DNA from: Gambelia wislizenii
Taxonomy: Eukaryota > Chordata > Lepidosauria > Squamata > Crotaphytidae
Reading direction: 5' to 3'
DNA: 64,000 bases
Assembly: GCA_030847615.1 (NCBI GenBank)
Contig: JAUMIR010000001.1
Coordinates: forward strand, 32,735,501-32,799,500
Shown: piece after piece, positions 46,671-61,796 of the stretch
How positions within the stretch are numbered: the first letter of the stretch is position 1
How the letters are laid out: each line of letters begins with the position of its first letter
Notes under the pieces: model-generated
What the model saw: only the letters and a program-made list of their open reading frames with translations
The model's database searches: none
Told to the model about the DNA's origin: nothing
Made by a program: the position numbers and the translations under genes

Positions 46671-47292
46671 GAACATTATCAGATGTGGCAAAAATCATGG
46701 GATTATGATGTCAGGGTAGCACAAATGGGCCCCACTATTGCACAACATTGTCACCTTCATATTATTACCCCATGCTGCAGCCATGAAAAAGGTGTTCTTT
46801 CTCATTCATGGGACAAGCCATGAATAGATAATCAATAGCACTCTTTTTGTGATATTGACTGTGTGCAAAACCACATCCCCTTGTAATCGCGAGATTACAG
46901 CATGAATGGGTGGTCCTCAGTGAGAAAACTTCGGGGTGAGAATGTGAAAACAAAGCACAGGATGCTCTTTTTATGAACTGTCTCCTTTAGTTTGCATGTT
47001 TTTAGGTTTGTTTCAGTGCTTGTATGTTCATTTACTTTCTTAATTAAGAGGTTTGGGGAGTTTTAAGTATGCTTGTGTCTTCTTACAACAACTGCCAAAA
47101 TCTCACCCATGCAGAATCGTGGAAGTAAACTCCTGTTCTTGAAATGCTAGTGGTCATCGTGTGATAATTCCGTGGCAGTTCTTTTGTGTGATTACAGCTA
47201 CATGTGATAATAAGTGTTATAATGCCACAATGTTCCCGCTATCTTCATTTGCAGAATTAACAGCATTTTTAGATGCTAGTCTAATAATGTCC
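46671..47292. mobile_element. Harbinger-like MITE, uninterrupted copy
   Basis: Aligns along its whole length with 3830-4390 plus 6035-6117: GTGGCAAAAATCA, GTCAGGGTAGCA, GAGATTACAGC(A/G)TGAATGGG, TTTTTATGAACTGT, AATTCC(A/G)TGGCAGTTCTTT and TTTTTAGATGCTAGTCT. The ends GAACATTATCAGAT and GTCTAATAATGTCC are mutated and no target duplication is visible, so it is old. The other copy's 1.64-kb extra block is absent. Confidence 0.75.
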
Positions 47293-47734
47293 AGTGTTTC
47301 TATGGTGATACACTTGAGGGCACAAGGATAGGGAACCTGTGTTCTCCAGATGTGACTGGACTTCATTTCCTGTAATGGACCCCAGAACGGGGGCAGGGGG
47401 TTTGAGCCTCCCTAAAACTAGGGAAGGGGGGTTAGCTCCTTCCACCCCCCAAATGATCTGGCAAAATTGAGCCAACAAGACTCTTATGAAGTTGTGCCTC
47501 CTCAGAAATTAGCAATCAGAAATGTTTGCTAATCAAGCACTAAGAAATCTCTCTCTCTTTTCAGGCAACCAATGAGATGGCCTTTGAGCAGCATGTTGCT
47601 AATAAGGTACTTACTGATGGAACTTACTGATGAGGTACTTACTGATGCAACTCAGTTTGTGGCACAGTGGGCAGAATGCTTAAATGCATGAAAGCGGGCA
47701 GAGAGATGGACCATGGGACTAATTTTCTCTATAG

Positions 47735-47864
47735 CATCCTTTGTAGCAGTGTCTCAAGTGTGGAACTCCTTACCCCAGCAAGTTAGGCTGGCCCCATCTC
47801 TTTTAAGCTTTCAGCAGGCAGCCAAAACAATGCTGTTCTGCATGGCTTTCAATGTTTGAAATTG
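47735..47864 (+). mobile_element. L2-like LINE C-terminal fragment
   Basis: One frame reads AVSQVWNSLPQQVRLAPSLL then SFQQAAKTMLFCMAFNV and TGA. The WNSLP..R.APSL.SF..  KT.LF pattern is the extreme C-terminus of L2-type ORF2 proteins. Confidence 0.7.
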
Positions 47865-48037
47865 CTGGTTACTACTTGGATGGGAGACCACCAATGAATA
47901 TCAGGTGTTGTAGGCTATATTTCAGAGGAAGGAGCTGGCAAAACCACCTTTGAGTGTTTCTCGCTTAAGAAAATTTTATACAATTCATGGGGTTGCCATA
48001 AGTCAACAGGCAACTTGAAGGCACAAATACACACATA
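47865..48037 (+). mobile_element. 5S-Sauria-type SINE, 3' part
   Basis: CTGGTTACTACTTGGATGGG and AGACCACC..AATATCAGGTGTTGTAGGC is the 3' half of 5S rRNA. It continues into GGCAAAACCACCTTTGAG and the Sauria/Bov-B tail GGGGTTGCCATAAGTCAAC..ACTTGAAGGCACA. The 5' half of the 5S head is missing. Confidence 0.8.
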
Positions 48038-51000
48038 AAAGAAACATTAAGATAATGGTTGTTGTTGATTCTGCCCAGGACTAATGAAGTCTACTTGTAA
48101 TCTATGATACTCACCTGGGACTAAGCTACACTGAACACATCTATTCATATTTAAGGTTGTTTCAATGGTAATGGCTGGGAAAAGTAATTTGCCTTTCCCC
48201 TGCAACTACCGGCAGATAGGCAAAATTAAAAACCCGCCTGCCAATGCTGTGTTCTCCAACAAGCGTAAAAATGGTCCCATGATCCCTGGCTCCTGCCAGT
48301 TCCAGCCAGCCTGGCCAATGGTGAGAGACAGAGTTTCATGATGAATGCTATTAGCTGTAGCACATTACTTTTTCTGGTAACAACACTACCAATATACTTA
48401 CTTTTGAAAATGTAACATGACAGATTATAATGTTGCTAAATTCTTTTTTTTTTAATTGGATTGAGTAACACATCCATTACTCTTTGGACATTACTCTGCT
48501 ACTTTTTAGAAGTACTTGGGGAGGGTTTTAATTTTTAAGCATTTATTTTTAAAAAAGTAATCAAAAAGCAACTATACAGTAATGTAACCAAAATGTTTTC
48601 ATGTAATGAAAAATAAGCAATACCAATGAGCCATCTTTTTAAAATAAGAAGTTATCTTTTAAAAATTAGTTTTTAAAAGTTACTTTCCAAGCTCTGGTGA
48701 AGGATTGTTAGTGCTAAGGTTCATCCACACCTGGAGGGCCTACAGTCTGCTAGAAATGCCAGGAATAATTTTAGGACCTTCTGTGTGCAGAGCTAAGCTA
48801 CAGTTCCTCCATCCCCCATGTTATTTTCATTTTTCAAGGGAATCAGGCATAAGCCTTAAATAAAAGTTTTGAATTCCCAGAAGTCGTAAGATACTTAAAC
48901 ATTTTAATAACTTCTGGGTTGTCTCATGTCAAGAAAGCTCTAGAAATGGATGGGACCTCTGCCAATAGAGCACAACAGATTTCAGTTTTGCTTTAGGGAA
49001 ACTAAATCCTGGATTCTCGTAGCTTTTAGTTCATGGTTACTTTGATTGTATAGTATTCTGGAAGATATAGATAAATACTGCAAAGAAAAGGATAATGCAG
49101 CAATGAAAATAATTTTCAAGGACAGCAAAAGCTATTCTACAAAAGTAACTCAAAAATGCTGTTAGGAGTCTAAGCAGGACTTTGATTTACAGTGCCTGAT
49201 GAAGAAAACCCATGTCTAACAGTACAATGTAAGGAAACCAAGTGTTCCAAATCTAATCCCTTGTTAATTTTCAACAGTCAAATACATAGACGCCCCTCCA
49301 TTTCCTCTGTTTTTCCTGCTCCTTGGTACAACTGCATGCTGCTAAAGTACAAGGAGGAGGAGGAGAAGAAAAACACAAGTTTCTGCCATTAAGCCAAGTC
49401 TAAAACTCACTAAGAAGCCTTTCTTTTCTCTTTTCCTCCCTTTTTCCCTTTCTTTTGCAAAATAAACCAGAATCCTTCACATGGGTAACATGGCACAGTT
49501 TTGTTAATTTCAGCTGTTATGAAACAATACACTGGACGTTTCCATCCATCCTGAATTCCATGGGTACTAGAGCTAATTCAAATCCTACAGCCCCATGGAT
49601 TTCATGTTGAGGCCACCCCGTGTTCCTCTGGGTGGTGATACTCCATGCAAGAGGTATAAGATCTTCTTAGTATTTTATTTTAGGCTTCAGGCCAACATCT
49701 CCATGTCCATACTTGGATGGCATGCTTTTTGGTGGATTTAATTTCACTAGTTTTTTTCTTCAAAGCAACTGCATTTATGTTCAGGGTGAAAATACAGGAA
49801 GTGCTGTATTTTTCTCCACATTGTTCTTATATGACACAATAGACCACTTCAAAATATAGCATCCAGGACATGGAGACTTACATGTTAGCATCCCAGAATC
49901 AGATGTCTCAGAACCTGAAACATTGGTGACAGTAAGTAGCGAGGCCAACACAGGGCCAGCCCAAGACATTTTGCTAACCGAGGCAAAGGACAAGATGGCT
50001 CCCATCATCCAACCTCCCTTTTCCAACCTTCCCTTGCAAAAACAGAGTGGATTTGTAGTGGGATCTTATTTCAACACTTGCAATGGAATAAAAGCCTTCA
50101 CCACACCCATCAAAAGTAGCTATGGGACAAGTAAGGAGACACTCTTGTCCTTGACAGAAATTACCACATGTGGCTTTACCAGTGCTACTAGAGCAGATAA
50201 TAGCATATGCAATCATTCCTTATCACACAATGTTGTTTCTGTTCTGTTGCCAGTCTGCATTCAAACCGTTGCTGGAGGGCACCTTTTCATTGATGGCGGA
50301 AACCCGTCAATAGGCCCTCAATAACACTGTATTTCCATTATTGCCTCCATGTGATAAGTCCTCTTCTGCTTCACTTCCCATATCAGCAGCCACCAGGGGG
50401 GTGAGTGGGCATGTTTGTTCTCTTCTCTGTCTCTCTTCCCATTGTTCCTCCACCCTCCTGCCTGCTGGATCTGGCTATTCCCTCTCCCACCCAATTTCTC
50501 CCCCCCTCCACCTTTCTGCCGCCTGCTCTTCTCCATCCCTCCGCCTGCTGGATCTGACTATTCCCCCTCCCACCCCATCCATCTCTTTTCTTCCCCTCAC
50601 CCTCTCTCTGGAATTGTACAGCAATCGTGCTAGTGAAGCAAACAGAAACATACTGGCACTGAAGCAGAGGTACGATAAGGATTGCTTCAATACCAATATG
50701 TTTCTGTACAGTCCTGCTTCTCTGCCATGGAATGCTTAAAGTTTGCATAGTATGGTAACTGTATGCATGTCTGCAGGAACCAGTTATGCCAAAAAAAAAA
50801 AAGACTGAAAATTAAACAATACAGCATAGATAATGAAGCTGGGGGGGGGATGTTCAGCCCTCTGCTCCTTCCAGAGCATAGGAGAACTGTGATAGTTGTC
50901 TATGTCAGGATCTGGAAGCTTATTCCCTTTTGGGAACTTCTGTTTTGTGAAGACATTTTATGAGAAAATTTGTTGCAATTTCACAGAAATTTCCATTCAC

Positions 51001-51829
51001 AGAAACTCTTGGGTCGGTAGGTAGGAATCCTGTACATTTCTTTGTTTTAGTGTAGATAGAGTGTATCTTGCCGCCCGGTGTTTCAGTGTGAAGGGCTTCT
51101 CACCAAATTCCAGCCAGCCATGTCTCTTCCTCATTCCTTCCCCCATGGTTTCCGGTTTCCTTTGGTCAGAATTCTGTATGCAGTGAATGAGCATGTTCAG
51201 CCCTGAACAGCTTGTTTTGGGAGCAGGAGTGGCTTTCCTTCCTGAAGTTTCTTTTCTTTTCTTTTTTAATACTAAAGATCTTTTCTACTTTGATAAACCT
51301 CTGGGTTACCCCTCTGGCTGCTGATATTTCTCTCTTGTGTGTTCATAGTGTTGCTTTTCAGAGAGCTGAACACCTATACAATTATTTGGAGGTGGGTGGA
51401 AATGAATTTTTAAAATTTGTTTTAAAAGTTAACTGAGTGCCAGAATTAATTTAGCATTTTTAACATTAATTTGTATTAAATATATTTCACGGAGAATGGA
51501 CATGTCCACACTTATGGACCTTTTGGTTCAAAGGATAATTACTTAAAAAAAAACCCACAGCAGAATGGGGATATTCTTTTGATCAAGTAACTGGCATACA
51601 CTGTTAAATCCACAATCCATGACCCTTTTAATAAACCAAAGAGACCAAAACCTATTAAACTAACACCACACCTATTTTATTGCTTTCTTTTTTTAAAAGG
51701 CAAGTCAGCTGAAAAGTTTCAAATGCTAAGAAGGCATATCACATTTGCACAGAGGTTGCAAGCCTATGTAGGCTTTGGGGAATAAGCCACACTGAAATCC
51801 ATATGATATACAAGACTGAGACTCATGTA

Positions 51830-51935
51830 GCCCTCCAGAGATTTCATTGGACCATGACTCCCACCATTCCTCACCATTGGCTAAGCTGACTAGGGCTGCT
51901 GGGAGATGTAGTCTGGCAACAACTGGAAGGCTGCA
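51830..51935. repeat. Foldback repeat, GCTGGGAGATGTAGTC family
   Basis: CCATGACTCCCACCATTCC and GGCTGCTGGGAGATGTAGTC are complementary arms. Another probable copy, degraded, is at 46535-46625. Confidence 0.55.
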
Positions 51936-52042
51936 CGAATTCCACCTTGAACTAAGTCAATGTAGTTAAGGACTGGACTGCTGGTTTGTTAAGTGTGTCT
52001 TGGATTGGGGCCCAATAGAAACACGCAGACCATATTTCTTTA

Positions 52043-54588
<2,546 letters not shown>

Positions 54589-54763
54589 TTATCCCCTCTT
54601 AGCAAAAACATATTTCTCCATCCTTTCAAAAATTTTGCTTCAACTTTTTTGTTGATTTAATAGAGGCATTTAGCTTAAGTACAGTATCAGATTCACTACA
54701 TGGGTGCCTGTATATAATGTACACACTTTTATAAGGTATCTGATGGGTCTTCTTAGATATTTT

Positions 54764-57635
54764 CATAGAATCATAGAACTATAGAGTTGAAAGAGACCAC
54801 AAGAGCCATCCAGTCCAACCCCATACCATGCAGGAATACACAATCAAAGTATCCCTGACAGATGGCCATCCAGCCTCTGTTTAAAGACCTCCAAGGAAGG
54901 AGACCTCACCACACTCTGAGGCAGTGTATTCCACTTGTGAACAGCTCTTACTGTCAGGAAGTTCTTCCTAATGTTTAGGTGGAATCTATTTTCCTATAAT
55001 TTGAATCCATTGCTCCATGTCCTTGTCTTTGGAACCGCAGAAAACAAGCTTGCTCCATCCTCAATCTGACATCCCTTCAAGTATTTAAACATGGTTATCA
55101 TGTCACTTCTTCACCTTCTCTTCCCTAGGCTAAACATACCCAGCTCCCTAAGCTGCTCCTCATAAGGCATGGCTTCCAGACCACCCACCATTTTGGTCAC
55201 CCTCCTCTGGACACGTTCCAGCTTGTCCATATCCTTCTGGAATTGTGGTGCCCAGAACTGGACACAGTATACCATGTGAGGTCTGACTAAAGCAGAATAG
55301 AGTGCCAATATTACTTCCGTTGATCTAGACACTATAGCCCTATTGATACAGTCTAGAATTAGATTGCCTTTAGTTAGCAGTCACATCAGACTGCTGACTC
55401 ATGTTCAGTTTGTGGTCCACTAAGCCTCCTAGATCCCTTTTGCATGTACTGCCATCAAGCCAGGTATCACCCAGCCTATATCTGTGCATTTCATTTTTAC
55501 TGCCCAAGTGTCATATCCTACATTTCTCCCTATTGAGATTCATTTTTGTTAGTTTTGGCCCAGCTTCCTAATCTGTTAAGATCATTTTGAATTCTGATCC
55601 TGTCCTCTGGGGTATTAGCTACCCCTCCTAATCTGGTGTCCTTGCAAACTTGATAAGCATGCCCTCTATTCCCTCATCCAAGTCATTGATAAAGATGTTG
55701 AATAGCACTGGGCCCAAGACAGAACCCTGTGGAACCCCACTGGTCACTTCTCTCCAGGATGAAGAGGAGCCATTGGTGACTATCCTTTGCATTCGGCCCA
55801 TCAACCACTTACAAATCCACCTAACAGTTGCATTGTCTAGCCTGCATGTAAGAATATCATGGGAGACTTTGTCAAAGGTCTTACTGAAGTCAAGATACAT
55901 CCACCGCATTCCCTTCATCTACCAAGTATGCAATTCTATCAAAAAAAAAGATAAGGTTAGTCTAGCATGACTTGTTTTTCAAAAGCCCATGTTGATTTTT
56001 AGTGATCACAGCATTCCTTTCTAAGTGCTTATAGACTGTTTAATGATCTGCTCTAGAATCTTTCCTAGAACTGATGTCAGGCTGACTGAGCAATAATTAT
56101 TTGGGTCTTCTTTCCTCCCCTTTTTAAAGATGGGGGCAGCATTTGCCCTCCTCCAGTCTTCTGGAACCTCTCCTGTTCTCCAGGATTTCTCCAGTGGTTC
56201 ATCTTGACCTGGAGACTAGAACTTATTTATACTGGCTAGGTATTCCTGAACAATCTCTTTACCTATTCTATGCTGCATTTCCCCTACTGCATTATCTGCT
56301 CCATTTTCTCCAGGTTGAGCACTGTTCTCCTTTTGGGAGAAAACGAGGCAAAGAAGGTGTTGAGTAGCTCTGCCTCTTCTCTGTCCCCTGTTAGCATTTC
56401 ACTATCTTCTCCCCGCAGCAGTCCTACCACTTCCTTGTTCTTTCCTTTGCAAAGGACATATCCAAAAAAGCCCTTTTTATTGCTTTTAACCTCTCTAGCA
56501 GTCTGAGCTCCATCTGTGCTTTAGTTTTTTCCCCCTATATGAGCTGGCTAGTAATTTGTTTGAATTCTTATTTGGTGATTTCTCCCCTTTTACATTTCTT
56601 GTACATGTTCCTTTTAAGTTTTAGCTCAGTTGAAAGTTCTTTAGACAGCCATACTGGTTTCTTTAGACACCTGCCATGTTTCCTCATCATTGGAACTGTT
56701 TGAAGTTGTGCCTCCAATATCTCACTTTTTATAAACTCCCATCCTTCATGAACTCCTTTATCTTTTAGTATTCCTGACCATGGGATCACCCCTAGTAATT
56801 CCCTAAGTTTTCTGAAATCAGCTTTCTTAAAGTCTAGAAGGCATGTCTGCCTACGCTTGGCTTCCTCTTTCCTCTGTATAACAAACTCCAGGAGAACATG
56901 GTTTCTCCCCCCTAAGGATCCCACCACTTCCACCCCATTAACCAGATCATCTCTGTTGGTTAGGATCAGATCTAAAATAGCTGATCCCATTGTTGCTTCT
57001 TTCACCTTTTGGACAAATGAAACTTACTGCAAGGCAAGTGAGGAATTTGTTGGACCTCAATTTTTTGGCAGAGCTGGACTTCCAACAAATATCAGGATAG
57101 TTACAATCCTCCATTATGACTACATCTCTCCTTTCTAAATGTGCGGTCATCTATTCTAGGAAGGCATCATCCATGTCCTCAGTTTGGCTCGGAGGTCTGT
57201 AGTAGACCCTCACAACGACATCCCTGCTATTTCTCTTCCCCTTGATTTTTACCCAGATGCTCTCAACCTGGTTATCAGAATTTAAGTCATGGATATGTTC
57301 ACAGGTGTACACATCCTTAATGTATAATGCTACTCCATCACCCTTCCTGTTTGGTCTATTTCTCTGAAATAGGTCAAACCCCTCTATTAGTACATTCTGA
57401 TCATGAGACTCATCTCACCAGGTTTCAGTGATGCCTATTAAATCATACTTGCTTTGCTGTGCAAAGAGTTCAAGTTCATCCTGTTTATTTCCCATGCTCT
57501 GTGCATTAGTAGACACATATAAGATCACGGGCCATCCCCCCATTTGCCTTTTAAAGGTTTTATTCCTCCTACTGTTGGGTTCTTGTACTATTTGCCTTGT
57601 TGTCTGTATAACATTTGGGCTATATTTTATGAAGA
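54764..57635 (-). mobile_element. CR1 LINE, near-full ORF2, degenerate
   Basis: Read on the minus strand from 57635: endonuclease start STNAQSMGNKQDELEL and YDLIGITETW; then IWVKIKGKRNSRDVVVRVYY and RPPSQTEDM; a middle region (57005-56568) with AILDLILTNRDDLVNGVEVV; RT motifs [16 protein letters not shown] and [16 protein letters not shown]; and the C-terminus [20 protein letters not shown]. Where FADDTK should be, it reads KFARTPD because six bases are missing. The 3' end is ATAGAATCATAGAA on plus. Several frameshifts; dead. Confidence 0.95.
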
Positions 57636-57637
57636 TA

Positions 57638-57892
57638 CAGTAGGATCCCCATATCCACTGATTGACTAGCCACTGATTCAATTATCCATGGGACACAAAA
57701 CAGCACACCTACCATAGAGATTTCCTAGAAAATGTGTCCTCTCTAGCCATTTTCTAGGTCCTTCAAGGCAATTGTATGGTATTTTAAACTGGAAGTCCCA
57801 TTATTTTCAATGGTGTTTGCTATTATCCACAGTTTTCAGTATCCATGCCCCCCCCCAAACCAATCCCCAGTGGATACAGGGGTCCTACTCTG
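57638..57892 (-). mobile_element. Tigger-like MITE (reverse)
   Basis: Starts CAGTAGGATCCCCATATCCA after TA (57636-57637) and ends GGTCCTACTCTG. Reverse-strand landmarks match 31461-31698 (for example GTCCCATTATTTTCAATGG read on plus). Directly abuts the 5' end of the CR1. Confidence 0.75.
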
Positions 57893-58189
57893 ATGTTCAT
57901 ATCGTCTTTCATGGACTGCATTTGACCATCAAAACTCTGGAGCCTTGCACGAAAAGCCTACTCTCTTTCCACTCTCACCCCCCCCCTTTTAATGCTTTGA
58001 GATACTAATCTACAAATATCCATAGTCACATCCACTATTGATTTAGACGTTACTTTTCCCTGTTCATGGGTGGAGGGCACTGGATGTTTTTTGTAATGTC
58101 AGAATGGTGAGATGTAAGTTTGACACAAGGAATCTGGATGGCTGCTCTCAACACTGGCCTGTACATTTCATTTCACATCCTGAAATTAA

Positions 58190-58280
58190 GCAAAGGGATC
58201 TTATAGCACCTTTGAGACTAACTGAGAAAAATGAGTTGGTAACATCAGCTAGTCTCAAAGGCGCTACAAGATCCCTTTGC
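58190..58280. repeat. Hairpin repeat, AGCACCTTTGAGACTAACT family
   Basis: Left arm 58190-58223 and right arm 58247-58280 are complementary (CAAAGGGATCTTATAGCACC against GGCGCTACAAGATCCCTTTG) with a 23-base loop. Same core as 24862-25085. Confidence 0.8.
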
Positions 58281-59005
58281 ATCCTGATCCAGACTAACAT
58301 GGTTGTGTCTTTGGATCCTGCAATTATGAATCTCTAGATCTTTACCACAGCTTTCTAAAGAGAGAAAATCTCGTACTTAGAGAATGACATGTTGGCATCA
58401 CTTCCTTTTCATAAACAAAATGTGGTGAAAAAGGGGATCATTTTCAACGCTCATTGATATGTAATTCCTTTTTTGTTTGCTTGTTTTTGCTTTAAAAGTC
58501 TCAACCAGCTTTTAAGGCAGTTGGGAGGGGGTGACCATGACCGTCTGATCCACTGATCTGAAATCAAAAACATGGCCTTCTCTACAGTAGGCAGATAATC
58601 TCTATTTGACAAGTAAGAGATAGGAAACACAGGACAATGTTGGGAGGGGTCCTTTTCTGTGGCCCCTTCACCATTCCTCTGGGCCTCCCCACTATAATGA
58701 GCAATGGGACAACCCCAGCTCTTCTATCTTTCCATCTATCTTTTCTATAAAAGCCTGGTATTGGTGAATGGGAAAGGAAGTTCCACACAAAGCAGGGGGA
58801 GAGAAAATTGGAAGATGATTGACTATGGATCATACCAGATGTTACGTTTATCACATTTTTTTTGCAGAGATCCTCCCTTTAGTGGCGAAGGACATCTGTT
58901 TCTCATAGCATGTGATTTTTTTCACCAACATATCTTGCATTTAGTGTGTGTTGCTTTGTGAATGTTCAGTGGAAGGTACATACAGGATGAATTTGCAAGT
59001 CTGAT

Positions 59006-59258
59006 TGCTGAGGCATGTTTGTAGTGGTGTGTGCCTTCCAACTTGTGGCCACCCTAAAGTAAACCTATCATGGGGTTCTCTTGAAAAGATTTGTTCAGAG
59101 GGGATTTGCCATTGCCTTCCTCTAAGGTTGAGAGAATGTGACTCACCCAAGGTCACCCAATGAGTTTCCATGGCCAAGCAAGGATGCAAACCCTGGTCTT
59201 GCAGTGTTTTAGTTCAACACTCAAATCACTACACCACACTGACACCTGCTGAGGCATG
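59006..59258 (-). mobile_element. Sauria SINE with 12-bp target duplication
   Basis: Body 59018-59246. Reverse complement of the tRNA promoter (ACCCTGGTCTTGCAGTG, ACTACACCACACTGAC on plus) and of the tail (GTGTGCCTTCCAACTTGTGG). A perfect 12-bp duplication TGCTGAGGCATG lies at 59006-59017 and 59247-59258. Confidence 0.95.
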
Positions 59259-60544
59259 CACCTCTAGGAAATCTCACTTTGGGAAGGAAAATAAGTTAAA
59301 CATAGATATTAAGGGGAACATCTAGTTGGCTTTGACACAGAAGTACTGTTGCAGCTGGGGAAGAGGCAAAGTAGCAGCAGGTAGCAGGGAGTTCCTCAGT
59401 AGCTGACCAATCATGCAGCTGCTGGATCTGAAGAAACACAGATGCACCCTAACGGAATCCCATTCACACATGAACAGGTCAGCAATCTTGGCATTATCCT
59501 TGAAACAAACAAACTCTATGGAACCTTTTTGTGGCTGGAACTTCCATCTATCGCCTTCCACATTTATTTCAGTTATAAGTGGAGGGGAGAAAAATCTTGT
59601 TAGCATTTTGCAAAATTCAGATTTTATGAGGCATGGTGGGAGAACAGAGATTCCCAGAATGTGCTGAAAGGACCAGTCAGCTATTTTGTTACAGCAGCAA
59701 GTCCATAACTGTCATCTTCAACAGTACTGTCTACAAAACTATACATCTTCCTTTTTGTTAAACTTCTCTGTACTGCTGCCAACTCTTGCCTTTAAATGAG
59801 ATCTAACCCAAAGACTTTAATTCTGGGTACCCAGGGGACACAACTCTGTTAAATTTCTCTTTTTCTCTTTCTACATTCTTAGCTTGGAGACCAAAAGAAA
59901 GGTCAGCTTGAAGTGACCAAAGGCAAATTTTATTCACAATGTAGTTGCACACAAGAACAAATTGCCTAGTCAGGAAAAATGCCCAGCTTCTCTGAATGAA
60001 GTAGTGATATATTAAGATGTATTTCTTCAAAACTGGTTTGCTAATATCTATCATATGGTCAATTCAGTTGACTGAAATAGTCTGTGCTGCAAACTTTTGT
60101 TTTGGAGAAAAGAATATAGTAGGGTTGCTTGGGCCTCATCAATTGCCAGTAACTTTCACATCATAAACAGTGTACAAATCTGGCAAAGAACTACTGAGGA
60201 AAAGTTCAGAACTATGGCAGTAACCATGAGGCAACAGGGTTGCCAAGTGACCCTTATTGTAAGGGGTGTCCCTTTGTTTAGGGCCAGAAAGCTGTCCTTT
60301 ATAGGGCTGGCCAGTGTCCCTTATTATACAGGATGTCCCTATTTGAAAGCTGGAAAGCTTTTCCTTATATATAGACTGAACAAGATGTTAAAAATCCTGT
60401 ATTTTGGGGTGTGTGCCCATCATAAAGAGAAAAATGTGTACATCATGCCATTTATGAATGTGGATAATATGTTGATTTTACAGAGGAATACATGGCTGGG
60501 TTAACTGAAATCAATACTTTCATTTGGTATTTAGGTAGAACACA

Positions 60545-60905
60545 AAGTTCCTTCTAATGTTCAATCAAAATCTGCTCTCCTGTACTCATCACTTCAGACC
60601 ACTAGACCTGGTTCTATCCTCTAGGGGCAGCAGAGAACAGGTTTGCCCCCTCCTCTCTTTGACAGCCCTTTGAGGTATTTAAAGAATGTGATCATGTCAT
60701 CCCTCAGTCTTCTCTTCACCAAGGGGTTGTCTAAATGGTGAAAACAACCATAATGGACACACAATACAATAGGTACACAATAGGTACTGAGTAGTTCCAC
60801 CTTTTCTTTGTGATCTGTTAGCATTTTGTCATCCTTATTGAACACATGTCTCTTTGGCCTTATTGCCTCCAATGCATCTTTAAAAATACTTTTTGTATTT
60901 TTCCT
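60545..60905 (-). mobile_element. CR1 LINE fragment, rearranged
   Basis: 60590-60725 matches the CR1 3' region in reverse (GACAGCCCTTTGAGGTATTT, GATCATGTCATCCCTCAGTC, TTCTCTTCACC). 60780-60900 resembles an interior CR1 part (ACTGAGTAGTTCCACC, TTTTGTCATCCTTATTGA). The interval between them (60726-60780) does not fit a simple continuous copy. Confidence 0.6.
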
Positions 60906-60982
60906 TGCTTGTAAACCGCTTAGGGAGTGCTTTGGCACTGATAAGCAGTATAGAAATAGAAGTGCTATTGCTATTGCCTCCC
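60905..60982 (+). mobile_element. Lizard SINE 3' tail
   Basis: TTGTAAACCGCTTAGGGAGT, GCTTTGGCACTGATAAGCAG and TATAGAAATAGAAG are nearly identical to 8162-8215. Confidence 0.8.
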
Positions 60983-61089
60983 TAGACCACCATTTTTCTG
61001 TTCCAACAAAGAGTGAAATGCTTCCCCTAGAAGCCTCCAGGAGAGGCAAGTGAGTTTAAATAGGCTGCAGCCTCCCTCCCCTGGGAAAA

Positions 61090-61796
61090 GATTTTCCTTG
61101 GTTTTTTTCCGGGCTGTGAGGCCGTGTTCTGGAATAGTTTCTTTCTGATGTTTCGCCTGCATCTGTGGCTGGCATCTTCAGAGAATGGTTGGGTAGGTGT
61201 GTGTGCGGAGTTTATATACTGTGAACCCCTGTGGAGTATATGTAAATTTGTGTAATAGTTAGTTTCTGGGTATAGAAATGCAAGGCTTGTTAGTGTCTGT
61301 TTGGCTGATGGTTGGTTGATGGGCCATTATCTGCTGGGAATTGCCCTGTCCCTGGGTGGAATTCCTTTGTAAATGTTGAGTTTTGTTTCTATTGTATTTC
61401 AAAACTGGGAGCCAGATTTTGTTTACTTTTAAGGTTTCTTCTTTTCTGTTGAAGTTGTCCAGGTGTTTGTGGATTTCACACATGTGTATTCTGACATGAC
61501 AGTTGTTGGCCTGGTCCAGAATTTCTGTGTTTTTAAATAGCATTTGGTGTCCAGGTTGGTTTCTAACATGTTCTGCTACTGCTGATTTTTCTGGCTGGCC
61601 CAGTCTGCAGTGTCTCTCATGTACCATGATTTGTGTTTGCACACTGCGTTTAGTGGTCCCTATGTAAACTTGTCCACAGTTGCATGGTATGCGGTAAACT
61701 CCTGCAGTGAAGGACAAAAGGGACATGGCCTCACAGCCCGGAAAAAAACCAAGGAAAATCAATAATGTCAGCTGTGAAAGCCTTTGACTTTACATC
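61090..61796 (-). mobile_element. Penelope-like element, GIY-YIG endonuclease fragment
   Basis: On the minus strand, 61726-61500 encodes a GIY-YIG-type domain: GVYRIPCNCGQVYIG, then RSVQTQIMVHERHC and SAVAEHVRNQPGHQMLF, the pattern at the C-terminus of Penelope-like reverse transcriptases. A non-coding 3' part follows (61180-61090). The ends 61090-61123 and 61727-61760 are a perfect 34-bp inverted repeat, as from an inverted terminal (pLTR) copy at the 5' side. The RT itself is absent. Confidence 0.85.

Noticed and set aside
47865..47918. Possible 5S rRNA gene (also 2471-2573)
   Set aside because: Only part of the 5S body is present, with many substitutions, and the plus copy continues into a SINE tail.
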